Origin: DASYAE01 sp036501535
GTDB lineage: Bacteria > Actinomycetota > Actinomycetes > Streptomycetales > Catenulisporaceae
Assembly (NCBI GenBank): GCA_036501535.1
Contig: DASYAE010000281.1
Location: 1 to 18,676, forward strand
Length of the DNA stretch: 18,676 nucleotides
Reading direction: 5' to 3'
Shown here: in pieces, positions 7,923 through 15,752 of the stretch
How positions within the stretch are numbered: the stretch's first letter is position 1
How the letters are laid out: every line of letters begins with the position of its first letter
The notes under the pieces: generated by a model
Told to the model about the DNA's origin: nothing
Database searches by the model: none
The model's input: only the letters and a program-made list of their open reading frames with translations
Translations under genes and position numbers: made by a program

Positions 7923-8828
7923 ATGAGCGGTGTGGCTTCAGAGGTGCTGGCGGCGCATCGGGCCCGGTTCGCGGAATTGGACCCGCGGCTGGCCAAGCCG
8001 AAACCGCTGCCCGACCTGATCGACGGCGACGTGCCGCTGGCCTGCCCTGGCGGCCTGGCTCTGGTGCGCACGACGAATGCCGACCCCGCATCGTTCGCCG
8101 CCTGTTTCACTGCGGCCCGGGAGTCGCGGCTGGTCGCCAAGGTGGACGGCCCGAAGGCGATGGCCGCGCTGCTGGACCAGTGGGAGGGCCTTGACGGCGT
8201 TCGGCCGGGGCCGGACAGCACTGCGATCGTCACCTGGCCGTCGCGTGACACTGCGATGACGCGGACGCTGTTGGAGCACGGGTTCGTGCCACAGAGCGTC
8301 CTGGCCGTGCGCAGGGGCTCGTTTCCGGTGCCGGGCGGCTCGTCGGGTGTTGCGGTACGGCGGCTGGAGGCGACCGATGTCGAGGCTGCCGTCGCGCTGT
8401 GGATGCAGGTGATGCGCTGGGATGCGCAGTTCGGCGGCATGGCGGTGCGCGCCTCGACTGAAGGACACGTCCGGGGCGAGCTCGAGTCGGCGCTCGGTCC
8501 GGACGGCGTGTGGGTCTGGGTCGCCGAGCGCGACGGCGTGACAGTGGGCCTGGTGGTCGTCCAACCGCCGGAGCGCGCCGCCTGGGCAGTGTCGCCGTCC
8601 GCGTTTTCGCCGGGTGTGTATGTGTCCTGTGGTGTCGTCGCGGAAGGCAGCCGCAGCGGGGGGATCGGCTCCGCACTGATGCGGGAGGTCCACGCGTTCG
8701 TCGATGCGGCGGGCATTCCGGTGTCGTTGCTGCACTACGCGGCGCTGAACCCGCTTTCGGGACCGTTCTGGAGCCGCTGCGGTTACAGTCCGCTGACAAC
8801 CGTCTGGGCGCGCGGCACGGTCGGCTGA
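7923..8828 (+). CDS. GNAT-family N-acetyltransferase (tandem-GNAT-like)
   Basis: A 301-residue cytoplasmic protein likely transferring an acyl group from acyl-CoA to an amine. The ATG at 7923 is chosen because GGGAGG lies six bases upstream; the adjacent TTG at 7920 would leave only three. The C-terminal half (about 140-300) is a GNAT domain: VRRLEATDVEAAVALW begins the fold, and CGVVAEGSRSGGIGSALM holds the CoA pyrophosphate-binding motif with R244-S-G-G-I-G249. Next, LLHYAALNPLSGPFWSRCGY matches the usual strand and helix ending in FWxxxGY. The N-terminal half looks like a degenerate GNAT copy ending in LLEHGFVPQSVLAVRRG. The substrate is unknown. It stands alone after a terminator, 46 bases before the HEAT gene, and shows no toxin-antitoxin partner. 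Confidence 0.82.
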   Translation: MSGVASEVLAAHRARFAELDPRLAKPKPLPDLIDGDVPLACPGGLALVRTTNADPASFAACFTAARESRLVAKVDGPKAMAALLDQWEGLDGVRPGPDSTAIVTWPSRDTAMTRTLLEHGFVPQSVLAVRRGSFPVPGGSSGVAVRRLEATDVEAAVALWMQVMRWDAQFGGMAVRASTEGHVRGELESALGPDGVWVWVAERDGVTVGLVVVQPPERAAWAVSPSAFSPGVYVSCGVVAEGSRSGGIGSALMREVHAFVDAAGIPVSLLHYAALNPLSGPFWSRCGYSPLTTVWARGTVG

Positions 8829-8874
8829 ACACCGCCCTGGAAGGATGTCGGCGCGCTGGTGCATACTTCGCGTC

Positions 8875-10956
8875 ATGTTCGCAGGGTTGCTCGACATCGA
8901 CTGGTCCTCGCTGAATCACGCCTATGGCACGGCCGAGGAAGCGCCGCAGATCCTGATGGGCCTGGCCTCGGACGATCCGGACGAGCGCGAGGTCGCGCTG
9001 GACAACTTCCACGGGGCGATCCACCACCAGGGCGACGTCTACGACTCGACGGTCGCCTGTCTGCCGTTCCTGTTCGAACTGGCCGGCGACGGCTCGCGCC
9101 CGGGCCGCGGGCCGGTGGTCGGGCTGCTCGTGAGCGTCGGCGAGGCGACCGCGGGCATTCAGGACGTGCACGACTCCGACGATGATGACGACCTCGAGTG
9201 GCGGATTCCCTACGAGCGGGCCAACACACTGATCCGGGAGCGCGCTGAGGAATTCGTGCCCTTGCTCGCGGATCGAGACGCCGAGGTGCGGTCGGCAGCG
9301 GCCAGCGCGCTCGCACTGTTCGCCAGCGACGTCGATCGCGCGGTCGGACTGCTCCAGGCGCGACTGGAAGCAGAGCCCGATATCGAGTGCCGTATCGCGC
9401 TGATCCGGGCCGTGGCCGACATAGCAGTGCGCGAGGACACCGCGTCCGCAGCGATTGCCGATTGGCTGCTGCGGATCGTCGCCGGCCAGGCCGATCCGGG
9501 TACCCGTCTGGCCGCCCTGGTCCATCTCGCGCGGTCGGCGCCGGAGCACCGCGCCAACGATCTCGGCGCCAAAGCGGTCGCCCTGCTGCGCGAGATCAGC
9601 GAGTTTCCCGGCTACGTCGCCGCACCGCCGGACGACCGGCCGGCGACAGACACGCTCGTCGGGATGGTGCGCGTCATGTTCGTCCCGGAGCGGCAGGGCC
9701 GCACCGATGCATGGACCGGAGATCTCCTGCGCGTCCTGCACGACGTGCTGGCCGAACGCGTGGCCGACCGACTCGAGCTCATCGAGGACCAGCTGTACCA
9801 CGGCGACCCCGGACGGCGCATCGACGCCCTGCGCCTGAGCGGCCAACTGATCCGGGGCTGGCGCGGACCGTACGAGCATTTAGTCGCGCTGATCGGCGGC
9901 CAGCTCGGTGCCCCGGAACACCAGGTCCGCTACATGGCGGTCCTGGCGTTGCAGGACGTTTTCGAGCTGGCCGCGCCGGCCGCGGACGCCCTCGCCGCGG
10001 AGGTGGCCGCAGCCGGGCCGGAGGCATGGAGCAACCCGGACAAGGAGATCCAGGGCCCTTATCGGATGCAGCTGCTCGCGTTGGCGCGGCTGGGCGACCC
10101 CCGCGCCGTGCCCGGGACGGTCACGGCGGTCAACGACGGCGACAGTACGTCCATGCTGGTCCAGACCCTCGACGCGTATGGCGAACACCGGCAGGAGTTC
10201 GTGCCCGGACTGCTTCAGCGGCTGGCCGCCGTCCCGCGAGAACTCGGCGCGACATACGATTCCGGCCTGAGCAGCCTTCTGATGGCGGTGGGCCGGCTCG
10301 GGGCGGTCGAGGCGCTGCCGGAGGTGCAGCGGATCCTCGGCGAGGCCGTCCGGGCCGAGCGCGGCTGGGCCATAGAAGCGGCCTTGCACACGCTGAAGTC
10401 CCTCGGACCGGCCTCGGATTCCGCGCTGCCGCAGGTGCTGGAGCTGATGAAGAGCCCGGACGCGCGAATGTCGCTGCTCGCAGCCGAGACCGCATGGTCG
10501 ATCACCGGGGACTGCGACATCGTCCTACCGACACTGCATTCGCTGATCGAAGCTGGCGAGGGGGACCGCGTGACGAGCGTCGCCGGACGCTTGGGCGCGC
10601 CCGCCGCGTCGCTGGCCGAAGGCCTTCGTCCGTTGCTGGCCTCGGAGAAACTCTGGAACAGAGTCCGGGCCGCAACGGCGCTGGTGCGGATCGCCGGGGA
10701 AGGTGAACCGGTCCTTCCGGTCTTCGCCTCTGCCTGGCAGGAGAACTCCCACACGCGCATTGAGATCGCCGAGAGCGTGGCAATGCTCGGAGCGTCCGCT
10801 GCCTCGTTCCTGCCGCTGCTGCGCGCCGAACTGGCCGCTCCACGACGCCACGCCTGGCGCGACGGCGGCTATTCCACGAGCGACATCGTGAACGACGAAA
10901 AGCTGTTGGCCCTGTGCGAGGCGGCCGTGCCGCTCCTCGCGTCCCCCAATATCTAA
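8875..10956 (+). CDS. Large HEAT-repeat protein
   Basis: A 693-residue alpha-solenoid protein, presumably a protein-binding scaffold; no catalytic motif is seen. ATG 8875 (MFAGLLDIDWSSL) is preferred over ATG 8845 because related actinobacterial HEAT proteins begin this way and 8845 has no usable spacing to a Shine-Dalgarno. The N-terminus (NHAYGTAEEAPQIL, DPDEREVALDNFHGAIHHQG, STVACLPFLFELA) is characteristic of HEAT proteins that include polymorphic-toxin immunity relatives. Helical repeats continue throughout, for example DRDAEVRSAAASALALFA and APEHQVRYMAVLALQDVF. There is no signal peptide or membrane segment. CATACT, seven bases before the ATG with no Shine-Dalgarno, could be the -10 of a leaderless transcript. 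A TTA leucine codon at 9880-9882 is rare for such DNA and may make translation depend on a bldA-type tRNA. Its partner is unknown; an immunity-like or RNA-repair-associated role is speculative. Confidence 0.75.
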   Translation: MFAGLLDIDWSSLNHAYGTAEEAPQILMGLASDDPDEREVALDNFHGAIHHQGDVYDSTVACLPFLFELAGDGSRPGRGPVVGLLVSVGEATAGIQDVHDSDDDDDLEWRIPYERANTLIRERAEEFVPLLADRDAEVRSAAASALALFASDVDRAVGLLQARLEAEPDIECRIALIRAVADIAVREDTASAAIADWLLRIVAGQADPGTRLAALVHLARSAPEHRANDLGAKAVALLREISEFPGYVAAPPDDRPATDTLVGMVRVMFVPERQGRTDAWTGDLLRVLHDVLAERVADRLELIEDQLYHGDPGRRIDALRLSGQLIRGWRGPYEHLVALIGGQLGAPEHQVRYMAVLALQDVFELAAPAADALAAEVAAAGPEAWSNPDKEIQGPYRMQLLALARLGDPRAVPGTVTAVNDGDSTSMLVQTLDAYGEHRQEFVPGLLQRLAAVPRELGATYDSGLSSLLMAVGRLGAVEALPEVQRILGEAVRAERGWAIEAALHTLKSLGPASDSALPQVLELMKSPDARMSLLAAETAWSITGDCDIVLPTLHSLIEAGEGDRVTSVAGRLGAPAASLAEGLRPLLASEKLWNRVRAATALVRIAGEGEPVLPVFASAWQENSHTRIEIAESVAMLGASAASFLPLLRAELAAPRRHAWRDGGYSTSDIVNDEKLLALCEAAVPLLASPNI

Positions 10957-11009
10957 ATATGCTTATTATGCCGGGATTTATTCGCTGGAGCGGGTGCGGG
11001 GGCGGCCCA

Positions 11010-11015
11010 TAGAGT
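11010..11015 (+). promoter_or_regulatory. -10-like box of a probable leaderless promoter for the RNA repair operon
   Basis: TAGAGT ends exactly six bases before the ligase ATG at 11022. No Shine-Dalgarno lies between or upstream. This TAnnnT-N6-ATG layout is typical of leaderless actinobacterial transcripts. No clear -35 is visible, though the 65-base gap has an AT-rich patch (10951-10982) unlike its surroundings. Confidence 0.5.
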
Positions 11016-11021
11016 TGCATC

Positions 11022-12797
11022 ATGCGCGTCAGCTATCCCCGCACGCCCCATCTGCCGTGGTCTCCGGGGGTCTCGGCGGATGACGTGCGCTGCGGCGGCG
11101 TCGCGCACCTCGACGGGCGCGAGGTCGTGGTCACGGAGAAGCTCGACGGCGAGAACACGACGCTGTACCGCGACGGGCTGCACGCCAGGTCCCTGGATTC
11201 GGCGCACCATCCGTCGCGGGCCTGGGCCAAGGCGCTGCACGGACGGATCGCCGGGCGGCTGCCGGAGGGTTGGCGGGTGTGCGGGGAGAACCTGTACGCG
11301 CGGCATTCGATCCCTTACGACGACCTGGAGAGCTACTTCTACGGGTTCTCGCTCTGGGATGCGCAGCATTGCCTGGACTGGGACTCGACGGTGCGCTTCC
11401 TGCGCGGCGTGGGGATTCCGACACCGCGGGTGTTGTGGCGCGGCGTGTATGACGAGCGCGTCATCAGGGGGCTGCGGCTGGACACGTCGCGGCAAGAGGG
11501 GTACGTCGTGCGTACGGCCGACGGGTTCGAGTTCGCGCAGTTCGCGGAACGCGTCGCGAAGTGGGTGCGCCCGGCACATGTGCAGACTGATACGCACTGG
11601 ATGCACACCGACGTTGTGCCGAACGGTCTGGGCGCGTCGGCGGCGCTGTGGGCGGTGCGAAGCGGGGTGGACATCGCTGCAGGCGAGTTGGCGACGGCAC
11701 TCGGTTCGGCAGCCGACGACAGCGGCGACGACAGTGCCGATCTCGACAGGGACAAGACGCTCGCCGAGGTCTATTCCCATATGGACACATCCGATCGCAC
11801 CGGAGACCAGCGCCTTGCCGGTGCGATCGCAGCTCTCTGCCACACGACACGCAGGGCGCATGTGATGGCCTCGCTCGCGCGGCCGCTCGGCATGCCCCTG
11901 GCCCGCCGCGTCGCGGACCTGATCGGCCTGGCCCCGAAGCTGCACGCCGCGTTTCCTGACGAGGGCAGGCGCGCAGGGCTGGCGCGCATGTCGTTCGGCA
12001 CGGATCTGCTGACGCTGCACGCGCTGGCCGCGTCCACCGCGCCCGATTCCGAGGCCGCCGACCATGTCGCGTGGTCGGCGCTGTTCGCCGAGGACGCCGG
12101 GCTGCTGCCCGAATCGCCGCTGACCGCGCTGCGGTCGGCCTGCCGCCCGGCCTTCTCGGACCTGGCGCCGCATGCCGCCGACCGCTGCTGGGCGCAGGCG
12201 CGCGAGCTGTTCGCCGAGGGCCGGGTCGCCGGCGTCGAGGAGGCAGTCGCGGCGACGTGGCGGTGGCGCGGCGGCGACTTCCCGACCGTCGTCCACCTGG
12301 TCGGGCCCTCCGCCAGTGGCAAGAGCACCACGGCCGGCTCCATGACATCCGGCGGCGATGAGGGCACTGCGATCACCGCGGTCATCAGCCTCGACGACCT
12401 GCGCGCCGAGCGCGGCTCCCGCGCCAGGCAGTCGGCGAACCGTCTGGTGCTCACCGATGCCATACAGCGGCTCGAAGAGGCACTCGGCCGGGGCGAGAGC
12501 GTCGTCTGGGACGCGACGTCGCTGACTCGGCAGCAGCGCGGGCTCGTCGACTCGGTCGCGCATCGTCGTAATGCCCTGATCAAGCACGTGGTGCTGGTCG
12601 CCGAAGAGCGCGATCTGCAGTACCGCAACACCCGGCGCGAGCACCCTGTGCCGCCCGAGGTGCTGACCGCCCAACTGCGCCGCTTCGACCCGCCCTATCC
12701 CGGCGAGGCGCACCATATCCGCTACCTCGGGCCGGACGCCGACAGTGCTGTCGATAGCGACGTGGACGCTCTACGGCCAACCTGCTGGGAGGGTTGA
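11022..12797 (+). CDS. RNA ligase - polynucleotide kinase fusion
   Basis: A 591-residue enzyme predicted to phosphorylate 5'-OH RNA ends and seal breaks. Residues about 1-200 are a nucleotidyltransferase-type RNA ligase (Rnl2/RNA_ligase-like): motif I TEKLDGENT with adenylated Lys40, motif III-like YFYGFSLWD, motif IV RQEGYVVR (Glu159) and motif V VAKWVRP (Lys180). Residues about 200-420 are a helical linker I do not recognise. Residues about 422-585 are a P-loop kinase with Walker A GPSASGKST (428-436), then SLDDLRAERG and VVWDATSLTRQQR, which fit the acceptor and phosphate-handling motifs of T4 Pnk-like kinases. The second gene of the cassette starts six bases after this stop, and its GGGAGG site lies within this gene's last codons, so the two are coupled. 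This start has no Shine-Dalgarno. Assignments rest on motifs; substrate RNA is unknown (tRNA is the usual guess). Confidence 0.88.
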   Translation: MRVSYPRTPHLPWSPGVSADDVRCGGVAHLDGREVVVTEKLDGENTTLYRDGLHARSLDSAHHPSRAWAKALHGRIAGRLPEGWRVCGENLYARHSIPYDDLESYFYGFSLWDAQHCLDWDSTVRFLRGVGIPTPRVLWRGVYDERVIRGLRLDTSRQEGYVVRTADGFEFAQFAERVAKWVRPAHVQTDTHWMHTDVVPNGLGASAALWAVRSGVDIAAGELATALGSAADDSGDDSADLDRDKTLAEVYSHMDTSDRTGDQRLAGAIAALCHTTRRAHVMASLARPLGMPLARRVADLIGLAPKLHAAFPDEGRRAGLARMSFGTDLLTLHALAASTAPDSEAADHVAWSALFAEDAGLLPESPLTALRSACRPAFSDLAPHAADRCWAQARELFAEGRVAGVEEAVAATWRWRGGDFPTVVHLVGPSASGKSTTAGSMTSGGDEGTAITAVISLDDLRAERGSRARQSANRLVLTDAIQRLEEALGRGESVVWDATSLTRQQRGLVDSVAHRRNALIKHVVLVAEERDLQYRNTRREHPVPPEVLTAQLRRFDPPYPGEAHHIRYLGPDADSAVDSDVDALRPTCWEG

Positions 12798-12803
12798 GCC
12801 GCA

Positions 12804-15533
12804 ATGCGTACCAGCCGGCAGATCTACCACCGCGTGCGCTGGGACGCGCGCTTTGACCCGTCGCGCTTCATCCTCGGCATCGAGCAGCGCGGCCGGGAGC
12901 CGAAACGGCTGCCGCTGCCCATGTTCGACCCGGCCGGCGAGATCCCCTGGCACCGCGTGCTGTTCTTCGAAGCGGACGGCGTACGCGTGTGGGACCGGTC
13001 CTGCGGCCTCGATGCCCTCGACGCGTTGGACGTCGGCCTCGCGAAGCGGCCCCGACTGCTGCGCGCGCCGTTCTTCGAGCCACGCGTCACGCACGTCTTC
13101 CAAGGCGAACGCTGGGCTCCCGGCACGCGAGGCGGCGGCGCGCTCCCGGAGGAGATCCGGGTCCTGACGTGGAACACGCTGTGGGACCGCTACGACAGTG
13201 ACCGTATTCACACCGCGCGGCGCCGGCCGCGGCTGCTGGCTGCGCTCGCCGGCTCGGGCGCCGACGTGATCGCGCTGCAGGAGGCCGAGCCACAGCTGCT
13301 GAACCTGTTGCTGGCCGAACCGTGGGTGCGCGAGGGCTGGACGGTGAACGTGGATCCGCGTGGCCCTGACGTGGAGCACAGCGGTCTGATCCTGCTCAGC
13401 CGGCTGCCGGTCACCGAGGCGGGATGGCACACGCTCAGCGCTCACAAAGCGGTCGCCGTCATCGTGGTGGACACCGCAGCGGGCCCCCTGGTCGTGGCCA
13501 CCACGCACCTGACGAGCGACCACTCCGAGAACGGTGCCGCAAAGCGGGTGCGGGAGTTGGCGGAGCTGCGCGAGGGCCTTGCGGCGATCGACGGCGACGT
13601 CGTGCTGGCCGGCGACTTCAACGACGGTTCCGACGTCCCGGCCCGGCGCCTGGACATGGCCGACGCCTGGACGTCGGCGCGCGGCGCGGCGGATCAGACC
13701 CCGACGTTCGACCCGCGGGCCAATCCGCTGGCCACCGTGTCGTCGCTGACAGGGCGCGCGGCCCGGCTGGACCGGGTGCTGCTGCGCGGGCTGCGGGCGA
13801 CAGGGGCCGATCTCGTTGGCGACGCGCCCGATTCGGATGGTCTGTTCGTCTCCGACCACTACGGTGTCGCGGTCACCCTGCAGCGCGGACCCAGAGCGCC
13901 CGAGGACGCACAGGTGCTCGACACGCCGCCGACCGCGCGCACTGCGGTCGCCTGGATCCCGCCGCAGGAGCTGTGGGCGCAGATCCAGCAGGTGCGCGAG
14001 CGGCTTGACCCGCAGGTGCGCCGCTGGTCGCCACATGTCAATGTCCTGTTCGGATTCGTGGCCGAGTCGCAGTTCGATACCGCGATACCGCAGCTGGAGA
14101 AGGCGGCCGCGGCAGTCGAGGCATTCGACGTGCGGCTGGAGGGCGTGCGATGGTTCGAACACCGCGACGACGCGACGCTGTGGCTGGATCCGGTCGGCGA
14201 CGGGTGGGACGCGCTGCACAGTGCCCTGATGCAGCGGTTCCCGGCCTGTCGCGGGCGCGGACAGTTCACGGCGCACCTGACGCTCGGCACTGTGCAGGAT
14301 CCGGAGCGCGCCGCCGTCCGCATCGCGCCGATGACGGCTCGGGTCGGCGAACTGGCCGTGCTGTCGCGGCGCGGCGACGAGCCGATGCGCGTCCGTGCCC
14401 TGATCGAGCTCGGCAGCCGGGCAGGCCGCCGGCCCGGACCGACGAACCAGCGCCCCGAACTCCCGTCGCCATCGCCACTCGCCCCAGATCTGGCGCGCGA
14501 CCGACTCGCCGCGCGCCTAGCCGCCGATGTCACGGCCGCGCTGCCCGAGGCCGTCGTGCACGTGGTCGGCTCCCGCGCGACCGGCACCCACCTGCCGGAC
14601 GCAGACCTCGACCTCGTCGCCGCGGTACCAGGCGACCCGGATATCGCAGCCATCGAAGACCGCGTCGCCGCGGTGCTCCCACCGGACAGCAGAGTCCGCC
14701 GATTGATCGGCGCGCGGGTACCCGGCCTGCGCATCCACACCCCCGACCTCAGCGCCGACCTCGTCGTGGCGCCCACCGGCGCCGTCTCGCCGTCCACAGC
14801 TGTGGACCGCCGCGCCGACCTTGGCGAGGCCATCGCCATCAGCCTGTCGGCCGTTACCGACGCCGCGGCCGTCCTCGCCCTGCGCCCCGGCGCGCACGTG
14901 CGGCAGGTCAAGGCCTGGGCCCGCGCCCGCGGCCTGGACGCCGCGCCGCTCGGCGGCCTGCCGGTCCTGGCCTGGACCCTCATGGCGGCGCGCACCGGCA
15001 GCATCATCGAGTTCTTCGAGACCTGGGCCGCGCACGACTGGGCCGAGCCGATCCTCACCCCGACCGAACCGGTGCGCGATCTCACCGCGCACCTGACCCC
15101 CGCGCTGCGCGACCTGATCAGTGAAGAGCTCTACGACGCCTGGGAGCACACAGCCGCGCTCGCAGCACTCGACGCCGCCGCGGATCCGCTGCCAGGCCTG
15201 CTCGCCGCGCCGCAACTGCACCGCCGGCACGCCGCGTGGGCTGTCGTCACCCTAAAGGCGGCCGACCCCAGGCAACTCGACGACCTCGAAGGGCGCGTAC
15301 GCGGCCGCACCCGCGCCCTGCTGTCAGCCCTCGAAGACAGTGGCATCACCGGCGCCCACGCCTGGCCGCGCCCCTTCCTGCGGACCCCGGCCGAACTGCG
15401 CTTCGCCATCGGCCTGGGCAAAACCCCGCCGACCCGCGACGCGCTCGCCGCCCTCGCCCGGCCCTGGCTTAGGGGCCTGACCGGCGTCTCCGTCGACCTC
15501 GCACAGAACGGCGAGATACCGACCCTGACCTGA
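12804..15533 (+). CDS. Multidomain RNA repair protein: MJ1316, EEP, 2H phosphoesterase and nucleotidyltransferase
   Basis: A 909-residue protein that likely processes broken RNA ends for the upstream ligase-kinase. Domains in order: MJ1316/DUF504 (about 1-85, beginning RTSRQIYHRVRWDARFDPS), proposed to recognise RNA cyclic-phosphate ends; an endonuclease/exonuclease/phosphatase fold (about 118-358) with TWNTLW (Asn124), ALQE (Glu160), TTHL, GDFND (271-274) and SDHYGV (Asp351, His352); a 2H phosphoesterase (about 375-545) with PHVNVLFGF (His411) and AHLTLG (His491), expected to open 2',3'-cyclic phosphates; and a PAP/CCA-like nucleotidyltransferase (about 565-760) with GSRATGTHLPDADLD (Gly589, Ser590, Asp601, Asp603) and a third acidic residue near Asp652, then KAWARARGL...GGLPVLAWTLM of the PAP central domain. 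The first 2H motif is HxN rather than HxT/S. GGGAGG lies ten bases before the ATG. The combination matches actinobacterial RNA repair systems described by comparative genomics. Confidence 0.88.
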   Translation: MRTSRQIYHRVRWDARFDPSRFILGIEQRGREPKRLPLPMFDPAGEIPWHRVLFFEADGVRVWDRSCGLDALDALDVGLAKRPRLLRAPFFEPRVTHVFQGERWAPGTRGGGALPEEIRVLTWNTLWDRYDSDRIHTARRRPRLLAALAGSGADVIALQEAEPQLLNLLLAEPWVREGWTVNVDPRGPDVEHSGLILLSRLPVTEAGWHTLSAHKAVAVIVVDTAAGPLVVATTHLTSDHSENGAAKRVRELAELREGLAAIDGDVVLAGDFNDGSDVPARRLDMADAWTSARGAADQTPTFDPRANPLATVSSLTGRAARLDRVLLRGLRATGADLVGDAPDSDGLFVSDHYGVAVTLQRGPRAPEDAQVLDTPPTARTAVAWIPPQELWAQIQQVRERLDPQVRRWSPHVNVLFGFVAESQFDTAIPQLEKAAAAVEAFDVRLEGVRWFEHRDDATLWLDPVGDGWDALHSALMQRFPACRGRGQFTAHLTLGTVQDPERAAVRIAPMTARVGELAVLSRRGDEPMRVRALIELGSRAGRRPGPTNQRPELPSPSPLAPDLARDRLAARLAADVTAALPEAVVHVVGSRATGTHLPDADLDLVAAVPGDPDIAAIEDRVAAVLPPDSRVRRLIGARVPGLRIHTPDLSADLVVAPTGAVSPSTAVDRRADLGEAIAISLSAVTDAAAVLALRPGAHVRQVKAWARARGLDAAPLGGLPVLAWTLMAARTGSIIEFFETWAAHDWAEPILTPTEPVRDLTAHLTPALRDLISEELYDAWEHTAALAALDAAADPLPGLLAAPQLHRRHAAWAVVTLKAADPRQLDDLEGRVRGRTRALLSALEDSGITGAHAWPRPFLRTPAELRFAIGLGKTPPTRDALAALARPWLRGLTGVSVDLAQNGEIPTLT

Positions 15534-15643
15534 CACCCGGCGGCCGGTTCGCGGGTACGGGGCGGAATGCCGCGATGCAGCGGCTGATCTGCCGGTTGGA
15601 GAATCGCTAAAGGGTTCGTAGCGCGGCGTCGCATACCTTGCTC

Positions 15644-15658
15644 ATCTATCCGGTAGAT
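15644..15658. promoter_or_regulatory. Palindrome, possible operator upstream of the transporter gene
   Basis: ATCTA-TCCGG-TAGAT forms two perfect five-base arms around a CCGG-containing centre. It becomes a 14-base perfect palindrome if one T is ignored. It lies in the 219-base gap between the RNA repair gene and the MFS gene, about 95 bases upstream of the latter. No regulator gene is nearby. Confidence 0.35.
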
Positions 15659-15752
15659 CCGGGAAACGGCCAGATCAACGGCCTGCCCGGATTCACCGGT
15701 CTATGTACGGTGCCCGCTGTCCGAACGCGTGAGTGAGGAGGAGCCCTTGCCA

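Noticed and set aside
8845..8874. ATG at 8845 as start of the HEAT protein
   Set aside because: GGAAGG abuts it without spacing and the family-like N-terminus begins at the ATG at 8875.
8230..9879. Long minus-strand frame across the acetyltransferase and HEAT genes
   Set aside because: It spans two unrelated plus-strand genes and shows only Arg/Pro-rich or mirrored composition.
10953..14276. Long minus-strand frames opposite the RNA repair genes
   Set aside because: They are antisense to enzymes with conserved catalytic motifs in order; the composition is that of GC-rich shadows.
12804..15533. Plain poly(A) polymerase or plain exonuclease annotation
   Set aside because: Four distinct domains with intact motifs are visible, so a single-domain name would mislead.
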